This document shows positions 12,517 through 23,710 of a stretch of DNA of 64,000 nucleotides, piece after piece. Location of the stretch: contig CANTUZ010000007.1 in NCBI GenBank assembly GCA_947846985.1, forward strand, positions 30,818,355-30,882,354, read 5' to 3'. The stretch's first letter is position 1, and each line of letters begins with the position of its first letter. The DNA is from Fratercula arctica. Lineage: Eukaryota; Chordata; Aves; Charadriiformes; Alcidae. Made by a program: the position numbers and the translations under genes. Below the pieces are notes generated by a model. That model was not told the DNA's origin and searched no databases. It saw only the letters and a program-made list of their open reading frames with translations.

Positions 12517-13400
12517 AGCCTGTTATTATGAAATATACATATGAATATTGATTATAGTTAATAAAAAACACGAAGGAAGTTCTATATAGCACTGTACTCT
12601 ATAGCAGTGTCCAGTGTGGTGCAGAAATGGATGTAGGCTAGTAAATAAATTTGAAAAAGTTTGAGATGAATGGATGTCAACAATGGATATATAATCCAGC
12701 AAAATTTAGGTTGGAGAAATGCTTTCTTCCTCCTTTTTAAAGTACAGTAACTTGTGAGGACCTCTTTTCATTGCTTTTTCTATGAGTAGGGACTGTTGAA
12801 TTGAAAGTAGAAACTGATGTGATTATTGGAGAACGTGATTCTGAAGCAGAGTGCAGCAGTTCTTAAAAACCTACTCTTCTAAAATTTCAGATTTGTTAGT
12901 TGAGAGGTCATCTTAATAATAATATGTATACAGAACTGCACAGCTGCATGCTTTGACAACATTTTAAATAGATTAGTAGTTTTTATTATATTAATGAGTG
13001 CAGATAGTGGTTTTGTTATAATTTTTTTTTAACAAATGAAAACTTAAATGATTTGATATAAAATTAAAATGCAAGAATACAAAAATTGCAATTTTGGTAT
13101 CATTTAGTGTTACCTAAAAGCTTATAAAATATTAAATAGATGTCCTTAAAGCAAACTCTGATTTATTTCTTCCACTTTCATGTTCAGCTTCATTGGAAGT
13201 ACAGTCTTTTATATTTATTGGCTCTGATGAATGTAATGCCAGGTCACAGCCTTGGAGTGATAAAAGATGAAGGCAGTCATGAACTTGTTCCCAATGTTAG
13301 CATACAAGTTAGGTTTTGTTTTTTAATAAAAGTTCATGTTTTTTGGTCATGATATACTTGATTTTCATTTTCAAGTAGGAAACGTGTCATATACAGCTAC

Positions 13401-13414
13401 TTTTTTTTTTTTTT
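13401..13414. repeat. Poly-T run (14)
   Basis: Uninterrupted T run followed by AATTC. It is a simple homopolymer. Confidence 0.9.
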
Positions 13415-14348
13415 AATTCACTAGGGCTTAGATGAAGCTTAATTTATTTCAGTAGCTGAAACTTGTCCTCTTAGTCAAGTTTCATCATTTCAAATAATGA
13501 AATCTTGCAGCAGTCCTGTATTAGAATGGGAAGCAAAGTGTCTTGTAGCTTAACTTTCAGGGTTGTGTAACACTGTTATCATCCCAAAAAGGGACCAAAT
13601 TTTGCTTATCTAAACTGGTCACATGTTGAGATTCAAATAGAAAAGTCACAGCAGAATGTGGTTTCAAACCATAAGGGTATTATGGAAATAGCAAACAATG
13701 CATCCATATCCTACACTGTCAATAACTCTACCTTCTTAGCCCTTTGAAAGGGAGTCCAGAACTTGAAATTTATGTTTAAATAAATATATAAGGCATCATT
13801 CAGAGTCTGCTAAGGCTAATGCATTGGTAAGTGTCAAAACTCTAATCCTACTGAGGGAGCCAGCCAAGCCAGGCTGCTGCTTTTGTTACAGTAACAGGCA
13901 GAAGCCTCCAGTACACTGTTCTCTGGTTGATCTCTGACTCATTGCTAGACTCTCCTATTGGTACAAAATTGAATTAGGCCTTCATTATGAAGGAAATAGG
14001 TGCAGATAAATGTTTGATATTCTGCTTCCGGCAGTGGCTAATACTCTACGCTTCAGAGAATAAACAGAAGTATTCCATAATACCACTAAGTCCAATCTGC
14101 AATGCTGGATGTAAGATAACATGTCTTCCTGATCCCTGTAGGGCTGAATTATGCCCTGTTGCATGAGACTAAATTAATCTTTTCATAAGCAGTGTTATTT
14201 CAGATGTTGCTATTGGTCAATTATGCAGCCCCTCTTAAAATTCCATGCTCAGCTGTTGTACTGCATAAGTGATTATTTCCTATTGGGTATTATATGTCTA
14301 CTAACTATAAATCTTAGTGAATAGCCACTCGTTTTTCTGTTCTGGCAG

Positions 14349-14472
14349 GTGCTCCCAGGGAATCCTTGTTAAAGGGAAGAAGTACTTCTATCTGCATCTG
14401 GTGAAGTCAGCCCCAAAGTAGACGACATACTAAACAACACTGGCCAGAGATTGTGCATCCTGATGCTCACAG
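14349..14472 (+). other. Exon-shaped segment with good splice sites on both sides
   Basis: A pyrimidine-rich tract ending TTCTGGCAG (AG at 14347-14348) lies 124 bp before CACAG followed by GTAATC (GT at 14473-14474). Both match consensus acceptor and donor well, and the distance is typical of an internal exon. All three frames contain a stop; the longest opens for about 23 codons, ending in the TAG near 14420. It is therefore not an internal coding exon. It could be an untranslated or lncRNA exon, a stop-containing (poison) exon of a long gene, or a chance pairing of splice-like sites. No transcript evidence is available here. Confidence 0.25.
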
Positions 14473-15318
14473 GTAATCTTTTCCTTTGTAATGGCAGGTG
14501 TTTGGAAAAGCATTATTTGAATCTACTATGCTCCCAAACCTTAAGGATTCTAGAGCTTATTTACTACAGATCACATTAATTTAGAACTATGCTGTCGTTA
14601 ATTTCGTCAGTAATTATAAAGGAAAAAATAATAGTTCCAGGACTTGTTCTTGATAATGTGAGCTTGTCAGTGGTAAACATTTGATACGGTAACCAAACAT
14701 CAAAGATTATGTCATTCTTTGTCCTCCCTCTTATTAGGTTTATTAAAATTGAGAAGAAAAGCATAGTATAGGATATGGAAGACATTTCCACTCTAATCTA
14801 AAAAATTCTAGTATCTTAATCTACACCTTTGTACATCTCCCCCTCTTGTGATAGCTATACCTTCTATATACTCATGGCTATATACAGTGTCCCCCTTCAG
14901 CTTCTCACAGGACTGTAATTTTCATGAAGCAAACGGTATGCCAAAGAACAGTAGAGATTTTAAAAACATAGTTTTAGCTGGGCTCCAGTCAGCTTAGAAC
15001 TGGTCTCACATCAAATTCCAGTCACAGCCATACTTTCGTTAGAATATGTAGGAAAATAAACAATTGGTAATTATTTATCTGTAAGAATTTATAGATGGTG
15101 GTAACATACTAAGCTTTGTTAAAGAAATAATTAATCTTATCAATAATTCTGCCAGCTCTCTGCCAATTTGCTTTTTCATTTGTCTTTTTCTTTTGGTCAA
15201 GGCCAGAAAAGAACTTACTAAAAGAAGAGCACAGCCTTCTGCTGCTAGTAACTTTGCCTGGTGAAGAGCTGACTGAATAGAAAAAGGACTGCTTTTGTGT
15301 TATTGCTTCTTTTACTTC

Positions 15319-15360
15319 AAAAAAACACAAACAAAAAAACCCACAACCAAAAAAAACCCC
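15319..15360. repeat. A-rich simple repeat
   Basis: Runs of A separated by C or CC, loosely an AAAAAC repeat. It is low-complexity sequence. Confidence 0.8.
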
Positions 15361-18300
15361 TTGACAGTTGCTACCCTTTCCCATATACTAGACAGTTCTT
15401 CATAACACTCACATATGCATTCATATGCCACAGGCCTGACTGCTGGGTGATTGTTACTCATTGGGGTGATCAGGTAATGGCCAGAATTTTCTATCTGCTG
15501 GTGATCATGTGCCCCCACACCATTATGCCTTGTTGTTCTTTACTTAGACGATCTGCAAGGGAAAATGCTCCTTACCCTTGAGCCCAAACCATTTCTATTT
15601 AGAGCTAGCTTTGCGGCCACAGCCGTGTATATGACCGTGTGATAGACTACACACCGTTTTGCAGTAGCAATAGCTTTGCAATAGTTTTGCACCCACTGGC
15701 AAAGCACAGCATTCATTTTCAGTACCTCCACAGCTGAAAAACTGGGACGTGCTGGGGAATGCCATTTGCTATTCAAGTGCTCCTGGTGGGCTGGGAGAGT
15801 CTTCTGTTCAAAAAACCCAGAGAAATACCTCAGGCTAGGCTTGGTCTTATCTGATCTTTTATGGCAGAGAGCTTAAGGACGTATCAATCACAAAGAATCC
15901 CGAAGGAAGATGGGACTTCTTAGTATCCATAATGCAAAGCGTACACACAGCTAAATCAGCCCTAGCCTTCTCTGTAATTTCCTATGTCTTCACAATATTT
16001 TTTGATACTTATTATTCTTATCCAATTTAGTCTGGGTTGTTTTCTTTCTTTTTTATATTTTTAAGGTTTGTTTGTTTCTCCCTGCTGTTCCTTGATGTCT
16101 CAAACACCGTATCTCTGCCAGGTTAGTGAAGCTGGTTTCTAAACAGAAATGTCATAAATTCAGTACATAGATTTTGTTATTGTTTCAGAGAAACTACTTT
16201 TATTTCATTACAGCAGCCTTAGGGTCTTCAGTTGTGGGTTTTTTTTTTAATAAGGTCAGTCTTCCTCATAGAAAGTAACAGTTAAAAGCAAGATACTATA
16301 TTTTACTATAAAGTAAAACCGCTTTACCTGTGAAGGGAATAAAACTGAGTGATCACATTAAGAATTGAAGAAAAATGCTTTAATAATAAGGAATGGACTT
16401 TATGGGTCAATGCTGCTCTGTGCACCTATATCATGGTTTTGGATCACACAAGTGGGACTGTGAGAAGCTGCCTGTAAACTGTGTGTTTGAAGAACTTTTT
16501 CAGATGTGCACTGCAGGAGTGCTATCAGTGACAAGTGATCTAGAGGGAAGAGAGTAATTGAATGCTAGCTTGGAGATACAGATCGTCAGCTGATTTTCCC
16601 TCTGAGATTTATACATGGATGACAGGATAGGAAAATAGAAAGGGAAGTTAGGGTATTTTGCATATATTGAAGTTTACTGCATCTTCTTAAAAGTAGGATG
16701 TATATGAAAAGGAGGAAAAGTGCCTCACGCTTGCATATTTAGATTTTACTAAGCAGCCACTCAGCTCTGTTTCTTTGCTGCAATTTGAAAACTGATGTTT
16801 TAATAATCAATGAATACTTATTAATTATTAATTAATTAGTTAATGCTTTTTTCACTTCTGATTCTGCCTAAGTATATAGCAAGATGCTACAGTTGCACAC
16901 AAATTCTTTTAATCATGAATAAATGTTATGAAACCATGTTGATCAATAACAGTGTTGAACTTTCAGAGAATATAACTTCATAATCACCATACAGACATAC
17001 ATTCTAATAACTTTATAGAGTAGTCAGGTTTTGATACAGTATCTAAATACTTAATTCTTTCAAAGGCAAAATGCAAACCTGTGAATGAGTAGTGTAAATA
17101 TTGACCACAGTGTATTTTTACACATAGTTAGTTTTAAATTTATTTCTTATTTATTTCCTACTGTTAAATGAGAAATTTCCTGTATTATGTTTCAGTGGTC
17201 ATTCACCTGGAAAAAGGCTGAAAACTATGTAATTTCAGAAATAGAAAAATAATTTATCTCATATACCACAATCCAAATATGCATATTAAATCTCCAATGT
17301 AAAAAATTGTTCTGTGAGAATGAGGTCTCCTAGACTTCTCAGGACACTGTTACCTTCAAGAGTAGTTTTCATTCCTGTTATCTTTGTGGGATATGGTGAC
17401 TGCTGGTGTCTGTCTTTGTACAGTTCCTTAGTACTCACACAGCTCCCATTACTGTGTAGCTGAGTACCTTTCAAGCTTTAATATCATAAGATGATAATGT
17501 TTCATAATTTCTTTGGTGTTTCTTGAAAGTTGTCTTTTGATGAAGGAAAACTGTTAATTTCGGAAATCACAGCAAAAAAATGACAAGGCAAGGGGAGAAC
17601 CTTACCACATTCAGAAGCTGGAAAAAATCTTTTTCTACCAAATGCACCTTTTGTTAAGTTTGACATGAAACAATCAATTTTAGTTTGCTGAAAAAAAACC
17701 TAGTATTTTGAACAGTTTGCATATTGTTACTGAATATCTGTAGACATAAGTGCATGATGAAAAATCTAAGGATTTGATCTAAAAGATAAGAGAAAATTAA
17801 TAACGTTGAAAAGGCAGTCGTTTAGATAGTTTGCTTCAGAAATAGTTGTGCATCTATAAATGTCAACAACAATATATACAGAGCAATGGAGGGACTATTG
17901 TGTGAATTGGCAAATAATTTTAAAGGACCCATTATATTAAGACAAAGATAAAAGTAGACCTTTAAATAATCATTAACTTGTTTGTAAATACTTTTAATAT
18001 CCGTTTTCATGGTACAGCTAAAGGAATGTAAGGATACGGAAGTGTACATCTCAGGTGTAAAGTTTGCTTTGTACACTTTTGAAAAATATACAGACCATGT
18101 TTTGCTCACTTGCTTTAACTATAATTTGGCATCTAATAAAATTTTCATCCTTCATTTAAGTTGTGGAAATTCCCAGTCAGCAACCAGCTCAGAGGTGGGT
18201 GCTCTCCAGAGAATTCTGGCCTATTCTAAAATTCCCGTCCTTGGTCATGACAGTCCAAACCACCACACACACCCCCTTTTTTTTTTTCCAATTATAAAAC

Positions 18301-19992
18301 TGCCTGCATTTTCAAAATATGTGAACGTGAAAGGTGAATCTATCAACCCCTGTAATTTTAACCAGCGATCTCACTGCTTTTTTTTTCCCCAAGAATCCTT
18401 GAAGACCAAACCTACTTGATGGTCATTTGGCTGACACCTAGAACTGGCTCTACAAAGGAAATTTTTGACCATAGAATTAGTCAGATTAGGGCCTTTTGTA
18501 TAATAGGATGACTCCATTTCCATCATCAAAAAAAGATTTTTAGCAATGACCTAATATTTATGCTGTCATGGGGTGGGAAAAGCTATTGGTTGTTGAGCTA
18601 TGGAGAAGGAGCAGGCAGGAGTGATATTCTAAGTTCTAAGGAAGATACTGCACCTGCAAAGGGCACAAGGAAGGTAAAACCACTTGCACCGTAGTGTAGC
18701 ATTTCCTGACTCTAAGCCAAATTATGCAAACATCATCATCTTAGAGTGTCAAAAACTGGGGGAAGAGCACTAGCTTCTTCATGTAAGAACAGAAAATGAA
18801 AGAAAAAAAAAAATTTAATAATTTTTCATCTATTAGGAACAGTTAAAAACCCTATCACCTCTAGTTTGGTTTTTCATTATTTTTTTATTCAGATTTTGCT
18901 CATTAGTCTATGATGGTTAATCTAGTTTATGCACTATGATGTATTTATTTAGTCATTTCTTACATTGAGAGGGAAAGCCTGTCCTTTATGTTGTTTACTC
19001 TTCTGCAAAATACCAAAAGTTGGATTGTCACAAATGAATTGTCACATTGTTACAGAGAAAATGCACAGTCCTAAATACTGTAATATAAGGAAGATGAAAT
19101 TTGGCATTCTTTGCTTTTACTAATCTGCAATCTATCATTTTAGTATATAAGAACAGACATTTCTTTCTTTACTATTTAATCAAGTATCTAAAGATATTAA
19201 AACTAGAATAAGTTAAGGGCTTTTAATAGACTCTGAAAATGCAGCTATTTTAAGATGGTCCACATTAATTATTCGTTAATTAAATGCAGTATGTTAAGCC
19301 CAAAGAAGTGCAGATATTTGATTTGAAAAAAGGGGATAGGGATCTACAGAAATCAAACCTATAGTAAAGCTGCATTTGTAATGTGGAGAGGGGAAAGGAG
19401 AGATGACCAAATGTGTCATACTTGAAACAGAGAGGAAAGTAAACTATGTGGTTAAGAAGAGAAACAGATAAACAACAAATTTGTGATTTAGGAAAGGCCT
19501 GCAAAGTGAGTTGACTATGCCAGATTTAGATTTTTCAGACACATCTAAAATAATAAAAGAAAAAAGCCAAATCAGTTTGTAAAGACAGCTGTGATCTAGG
19601 GTTTTTTTGGATTTCATTCAATGGAAAAGGTTATGTTTCATAAAACCTTTAAAAGTATGAAACAATATATATGAAGACTTACCTTGTGGAGACTAAATCC
19701 TTTTGCATTACAAGGTTTATACAGCAGTGTCACAACCTTGCTCTGAACATCTGAGTATTGCATTATAATATGCAGCATCCGATCATATAGGTGAATGTGA
19801 GTAATAAAACCTAGGGCTCATAAACTCTCTCAGACTATGTACCTGTACTGCATTTTAATACCATCTCTACTTTCTGTATCATTAAATCTGACACACCAAA
19901 TTTTATTCCCTTTAGTAGTGTTGTTAGGTTGACTGCCTACTAAATATGAACCCTAAGTGAAGATGACTTCACCTTGGTACTGAGCTTTCTTT

Positions 19993-20034
19993 GCTTCAAT
20001 TAACTTTAGTACTTACCTGGCTTCAATTAACTTT
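19993..20034. repeat. 15-bp direct repeat, 27-bp spacing
   Basis: GCTTCAATTAACTTT occurs identically at 19993-20007 and 20020-20034. It is likely a local duplication with the intervening bases diverged. It contains AATTAA, so it could also be paired homeodomain-type sites. Confidence 0.9.
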
Positions 20035-21407
20035 GCAAGATCTGTGAAAAGGTCTCCTTATTATTGTGAGATATTTTTCTAAGGAAGGAAAAATATATTT
20101 GGGAGTACACAGTGGTACAGAAATGAATTAGAAGAAATGGCATTTTTTGGCAAGAAGAAGCAGTTAAAGGCCATATTTAAGTAATAATTGTTATAATCTA
20201 TTTTTAGTCCCTCTTTAAAACCTAATTCTCTTGCTTAACTGTCTACAGACTGTCTCAGTACAGAAGTATCTTTGCCTGTCTTGTGCCTATGCTCCTTGTT
20301 TATTTGAATTCTACATCAAACTTCTCAGGGCAGTAAGAATGTCTTTTATGTATTTCAACAGTAAAAATACTGTGTGATTTCTACTCCAGACATTTTATAT
20401 ATGGCAGTGGATAGGTATTTGAATATTGCCTTCTAGCAACTCTTACATCAGAAGAAATTAGTCTTGGAACAGGGATAGCGCAGTTTTCAAGTACTAATAT
20501 AGCTGAACATGCAAGTGAACCAAGCAAAAGAAGACTGAAGGAAATTAACAGTTAACTTGTTTGTTTACTTTTGAGGTATTATAGTAAATAGCACAACATG
20601 ATTTCTGAATAATTTAAAAAGAAAAATGGGTTCTGTGATTTTTTATTTATTTTAAACCTCAGTGGTGAACTGATTTTAAACTTTTTGGTCTCCAGACTTG
20701 GTTAACTTGCTGCTGCAAGTCTGAGCAGGAATTTTGATCACAAATGTTGATTACTCGATGTGGAAGTCAGTAGTGGGGCAATTTGGGAAGTGCAATTAAG
20801 AAGCCAAAATTATTTTTAATCTAGCATCCAAAAGTTGATTTAGAAAGCATACGTTACTTGAGATCTGGACATTTGTTTTCCAATGGGAAAATACAAGATT
20901 GGACTTACACAGAATGTGAATGAGATAGAATGAGCTAGTAAATAGAAACACCTAATACCTGTGATCTAACTTCAGCCTTTGATTCTTACCCTAAGCAAAT
21001 ATTCAGTGGAACTGGCACATCTCAGAGGAGAGTTAGATAGAAACAGTGACAAAGACTAGGACAGATATTTGAAATACCTAATAAAGCCGTTGATTAAAGA
21101 AAAACTGCCTCATTTTAATAAATTTCTCATCCTTGCAAAGTTTAAAAGCTTCTGTCAATTTATCTCTTTAGTTATGTCTTTTTAATCAACAGATTATATA
21201 AATAAAGATGTTTCTTGTTTTCTAATATTAATATTTTCTATATATCTTATTAATTAACAGGTCCCTTGCTAATAATCAAACCATGAGTGGCATTGGTAAT
21301 TTCTCTCTTTAATAACTCATGTCTTTTCCTGATATTCTGTATGGAACTAGAAGGCTTAAATTAACCTGAATGTACCTATTCCTCAGGTAAGATTTTTAGG
21401 TAATTGA

Positions 21408-21427
21408 TTTTTTTTTTTTTTTTTTTT
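21408..21427. repeat. Poly-T run (20)
   Basis: An uninterrupted T20 homopolymer. It accounts for the polyphenylalanine at the start of the overlapping open frame. Confidence 0.95.
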
Positions 21428-21690
21428 ATTAAATGTACTGTACAGTATCAGAACAATGCTATCTCGACTTATTTTTCAGTGCGCGTTTCTGTTATTTTTT
21501 CTTGCCATTTTTCCAGCTCCTTACAAAATAACAATACATCTTATTCTTGCCCTTTTTTATTAATATTTTTGGTACATAATCTTAGGACTCTGCTCCTTCA
21601 GATGTTCTTGTTAATAAACCTTGTCCCATATCATGAAGAATCCCAAGCACAAACAACTTTTCACACTCAGGAGTGTGGGGAATATATACC

Positions 21691-21747
21691 TCTTTTTTTT
21701 GTTTGTTTGGGGTTTTTTTTGGTTTTTTTTTTTGTTTGTTTTGTTTC
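21691..21747. repeat. GTTT-rich low-complexity tract
   Basis: T runs separated by G, GG or GGGG, in the pattern of an impure GTTT or GTTTT microsatellite. Confidence 0.85.
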
Positions 21748-22164
21748 ATGTTTGTATTATTTTATGGACTTTGGATATCTAGCTATGAATAGGTAACCTT
21801 CAGAGCTTCCTGTTATCTTGCAACATTTTTTGCTTTTATCCCTTTTGCCAAGCTCACTGCTGCCTAAGTTATTTGCATGTTCAGTGTTCAGTTTCATTCA
21901 GTGGGGAATTCCTCTAAAATATAGCTGGGTATTTTCCATGAGCTAGTATTGCATTTGATTTCACTATATTTTGCACTCCCTGTTTCAAGAAAGCAGCAGT
22001 GGAATATTCTGAATTGAGAAATACCTATTTGTTCCTTGCATATTCAGTTCATTTTCCTTGTATTCACCTGTCTGTATAGCTGTCAGGGTAGAACTTCAAA
22101 AATAATCCAGTTGCAATGAAGTCACATAGGTGCTTTCAGATTAGTTGCTAATATATTATTAATG

Positions 22165-22206
22165 GGGTTTTTTGGTTTGTTTTTTTTTTTTTTTTTTTTT
22201 TTTTTT
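22165..22206. repeat. T-rich tract ending in T27
   Basis: GGGG, T6, GG, TTTG, then 27 T in a row (22180-22206). It is the longest T run in the window. Lengths of such runs are prone to sequencing and assembly error. Confidence 0.95.
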
Positions 22207-22453
22207 AGCTCAAGTTAGCCTGCACACAAAAGATATCACGCAAAACTACATTAGTCATCCAGACTTTGTCATGCTTTTTCCTTTCTAGATCTGCAGAATT
22301 TTGGGATTTATTCAGTTTTTGAGTAGGCTCTTGTCCTGTCCATATTCTAAGTTTTACCAATTTGTTTAAGAGCTTCAGTTAATCAGGAATAAATTTGAAA
22401 ATAATTTTCTCCTCACTCTTATAGCTGTGTGTTTCTGTTCAGTACTTCTGATC

Positions 22454-22501
22454 AAATATTCCTTTTATACAGTAGAAAGTTACTGTATAAAAGGAGTATT
22501 T
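22454..22501. repeat. Near-perfect 21-bp inverted repeat with 6-base loop
   Basis: The left arm at 22454-22474 and the right arm at 22481-22501 are reverse complements at 20 of 21 positions. The core CCTTTTATACAGTA pairs with TACTGTATAAAAGG without error. The single mismatch would be a G-U wobble in RNA. The loop is GAAAGT. Pairing stops abruptly on both sides and there is no flanking target duplication. It could extrude as a cruciform or fold as an RNA hairpin. The stem is shorter than a usual microRNA precursor. It sits about 250 bp after the T27 run. Confidence 0.9.
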
Positions 22502-23655
22502 TACCACTTTTTTACCACTGAATGCTGTGCATTTGTTCTCTGTGGTAATCAGTTGGCCTGTGTGCTTTGGAGACTTGCTACATTTCTGTTGTTACAGCAT
22601 ATAAAATTTATGAAAAGGAAGTTGATGAATGGATCTAAATGTACGGCCTTCCTGCAATATCACACACAAAAAAGGGGTTTACTTTGCTGGAAATCAAAGA
22701 GACGGAAGAAGTTATTCTTTGGTGGCATATGACAGGCTTCATTAAGTAGTTGATATGTATTAACTTGGGTTTGAACCTAATTGAAAATCAACTATTCAGC
22801 TTTAGTTTGTTAGACTGTCATGTAATTTAGCCAACAAATGCTTTGAGGGTAGACATTTCTTTAAACAGACAATAACCAAATACATGACAGATGTTTGCTA
22901 CCACCATTGGGGTATTTAGATTCAGGAGTAGCCTGTGGGAAGCTATCTGAACATAATGCCACACCACTGATGGCCCTGCTGGTATACCAGGTCACCTGCT
23001 GCTGACCAGAGTCTATAATTAAGCCATTCTGTCTTCTATGTAAAAAAACACGGGAAATATGATACCTGAAAGAGAACTTCATTGCATGGTCCTTCCGATG
23101 AAAAAGCAGTTTTTAGGATCAAAACTGATATATTCAGCTGTATAAACTATTTCTACTACTAAGCTTAGACTCATGTAAAGCTATTCCAGCCAATCTACCT
23201 TATACCTTAAAAGATTTTAACTTTTATTTTGTTTTGTTTTTTCTTTTCTTTATCAAAGTAAACGGAAGAATAACAAGGAATTAGGGGCCTGGTAGATGTG
23301 CCATTTTGCACTGGATGTTTTAAAGGTTAAATAGCTAGGCTATTACACCGTGTTCTATGTGTCTGTAAAGAATCCAAAATTCAGCACCTAACCCTGGTGC
23401 TCTTGATGGAAAACGTATTAAAAAAGTAATTTGTTTTCTTTGATTTTTTTTTTTCTTTAATTTTACAGCTGAGGAGAGCTGTTGTGTTAGATTCTTTCCT
23501 TACATCTTTCCTACCTATCTGGAATTCTAATATAAATAAAACAAAATATCAGTAAAAATGATAATTCATGATAGTTATACAGAATAGGAAGGTTATAAAC
23601 AAGGTGTAACAAAGATAAAGAGGGCAGTCTCTTAAACTGTGCAGTATAACTTAAA

Positions 23656-23710
23656 TATGTGTGTATATATACATAATATATATGTATATGCATATAATAT
23701 ATATAACTTA
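23656..23710. repeat. Alternating purine-pyrimidine AT-rich tract
   Basis: An impure mixture of TA, TG and CA dinucleotides, largely self-complementary. It is a degenerate dinucleotide microsatellite. Confidence 0.85.

Larger units (their letters stand above)
7761..14348. other. AT-rich unique sequence, no gene seen
   Basis: No gene is supported. Contents: a 17-bp tandem duplication at 8063-8096, an A17 run at 11297-11313 followed by a T10 run, a T14 run at 13401-13414, and a 163-codon minus-strand frame at 12025-12516 listed separately. The rest is unremarkable. Confidence 0.5.
14473..22453. other. AT-rich unique sequence, no gene seen
   Basis: No supported gene. Notable content: an A-rich CA-interrupted tract at 15319-15360, a small CpG-bearing cluster with repeated TTTGCA words at about 15600-15700, a spaced 15-bp direct repeat at 19993-20034, a T20 run at 21408-21427, a GTTT-rich tract at 21691-21747 and a T27 run ending at 22206. 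The 136-codon frame at 18009-18419 and the 130-codon frame at 21404-21796 include homopolymer-encoded stretches and look like chance. Confidence 0.55.

Noticed and set aside
18009..18419. 136-codon plus frame
   Set aside because: No domain, signal or splice context, and it includes two T runs. It is best explained by chance.
21404..21796. 130-codon plus frame
   Set aside because: It begins in the T20 run and ends in a GTTT tract, so much of it is homopolymer-encoded Phe, Val and Leu.
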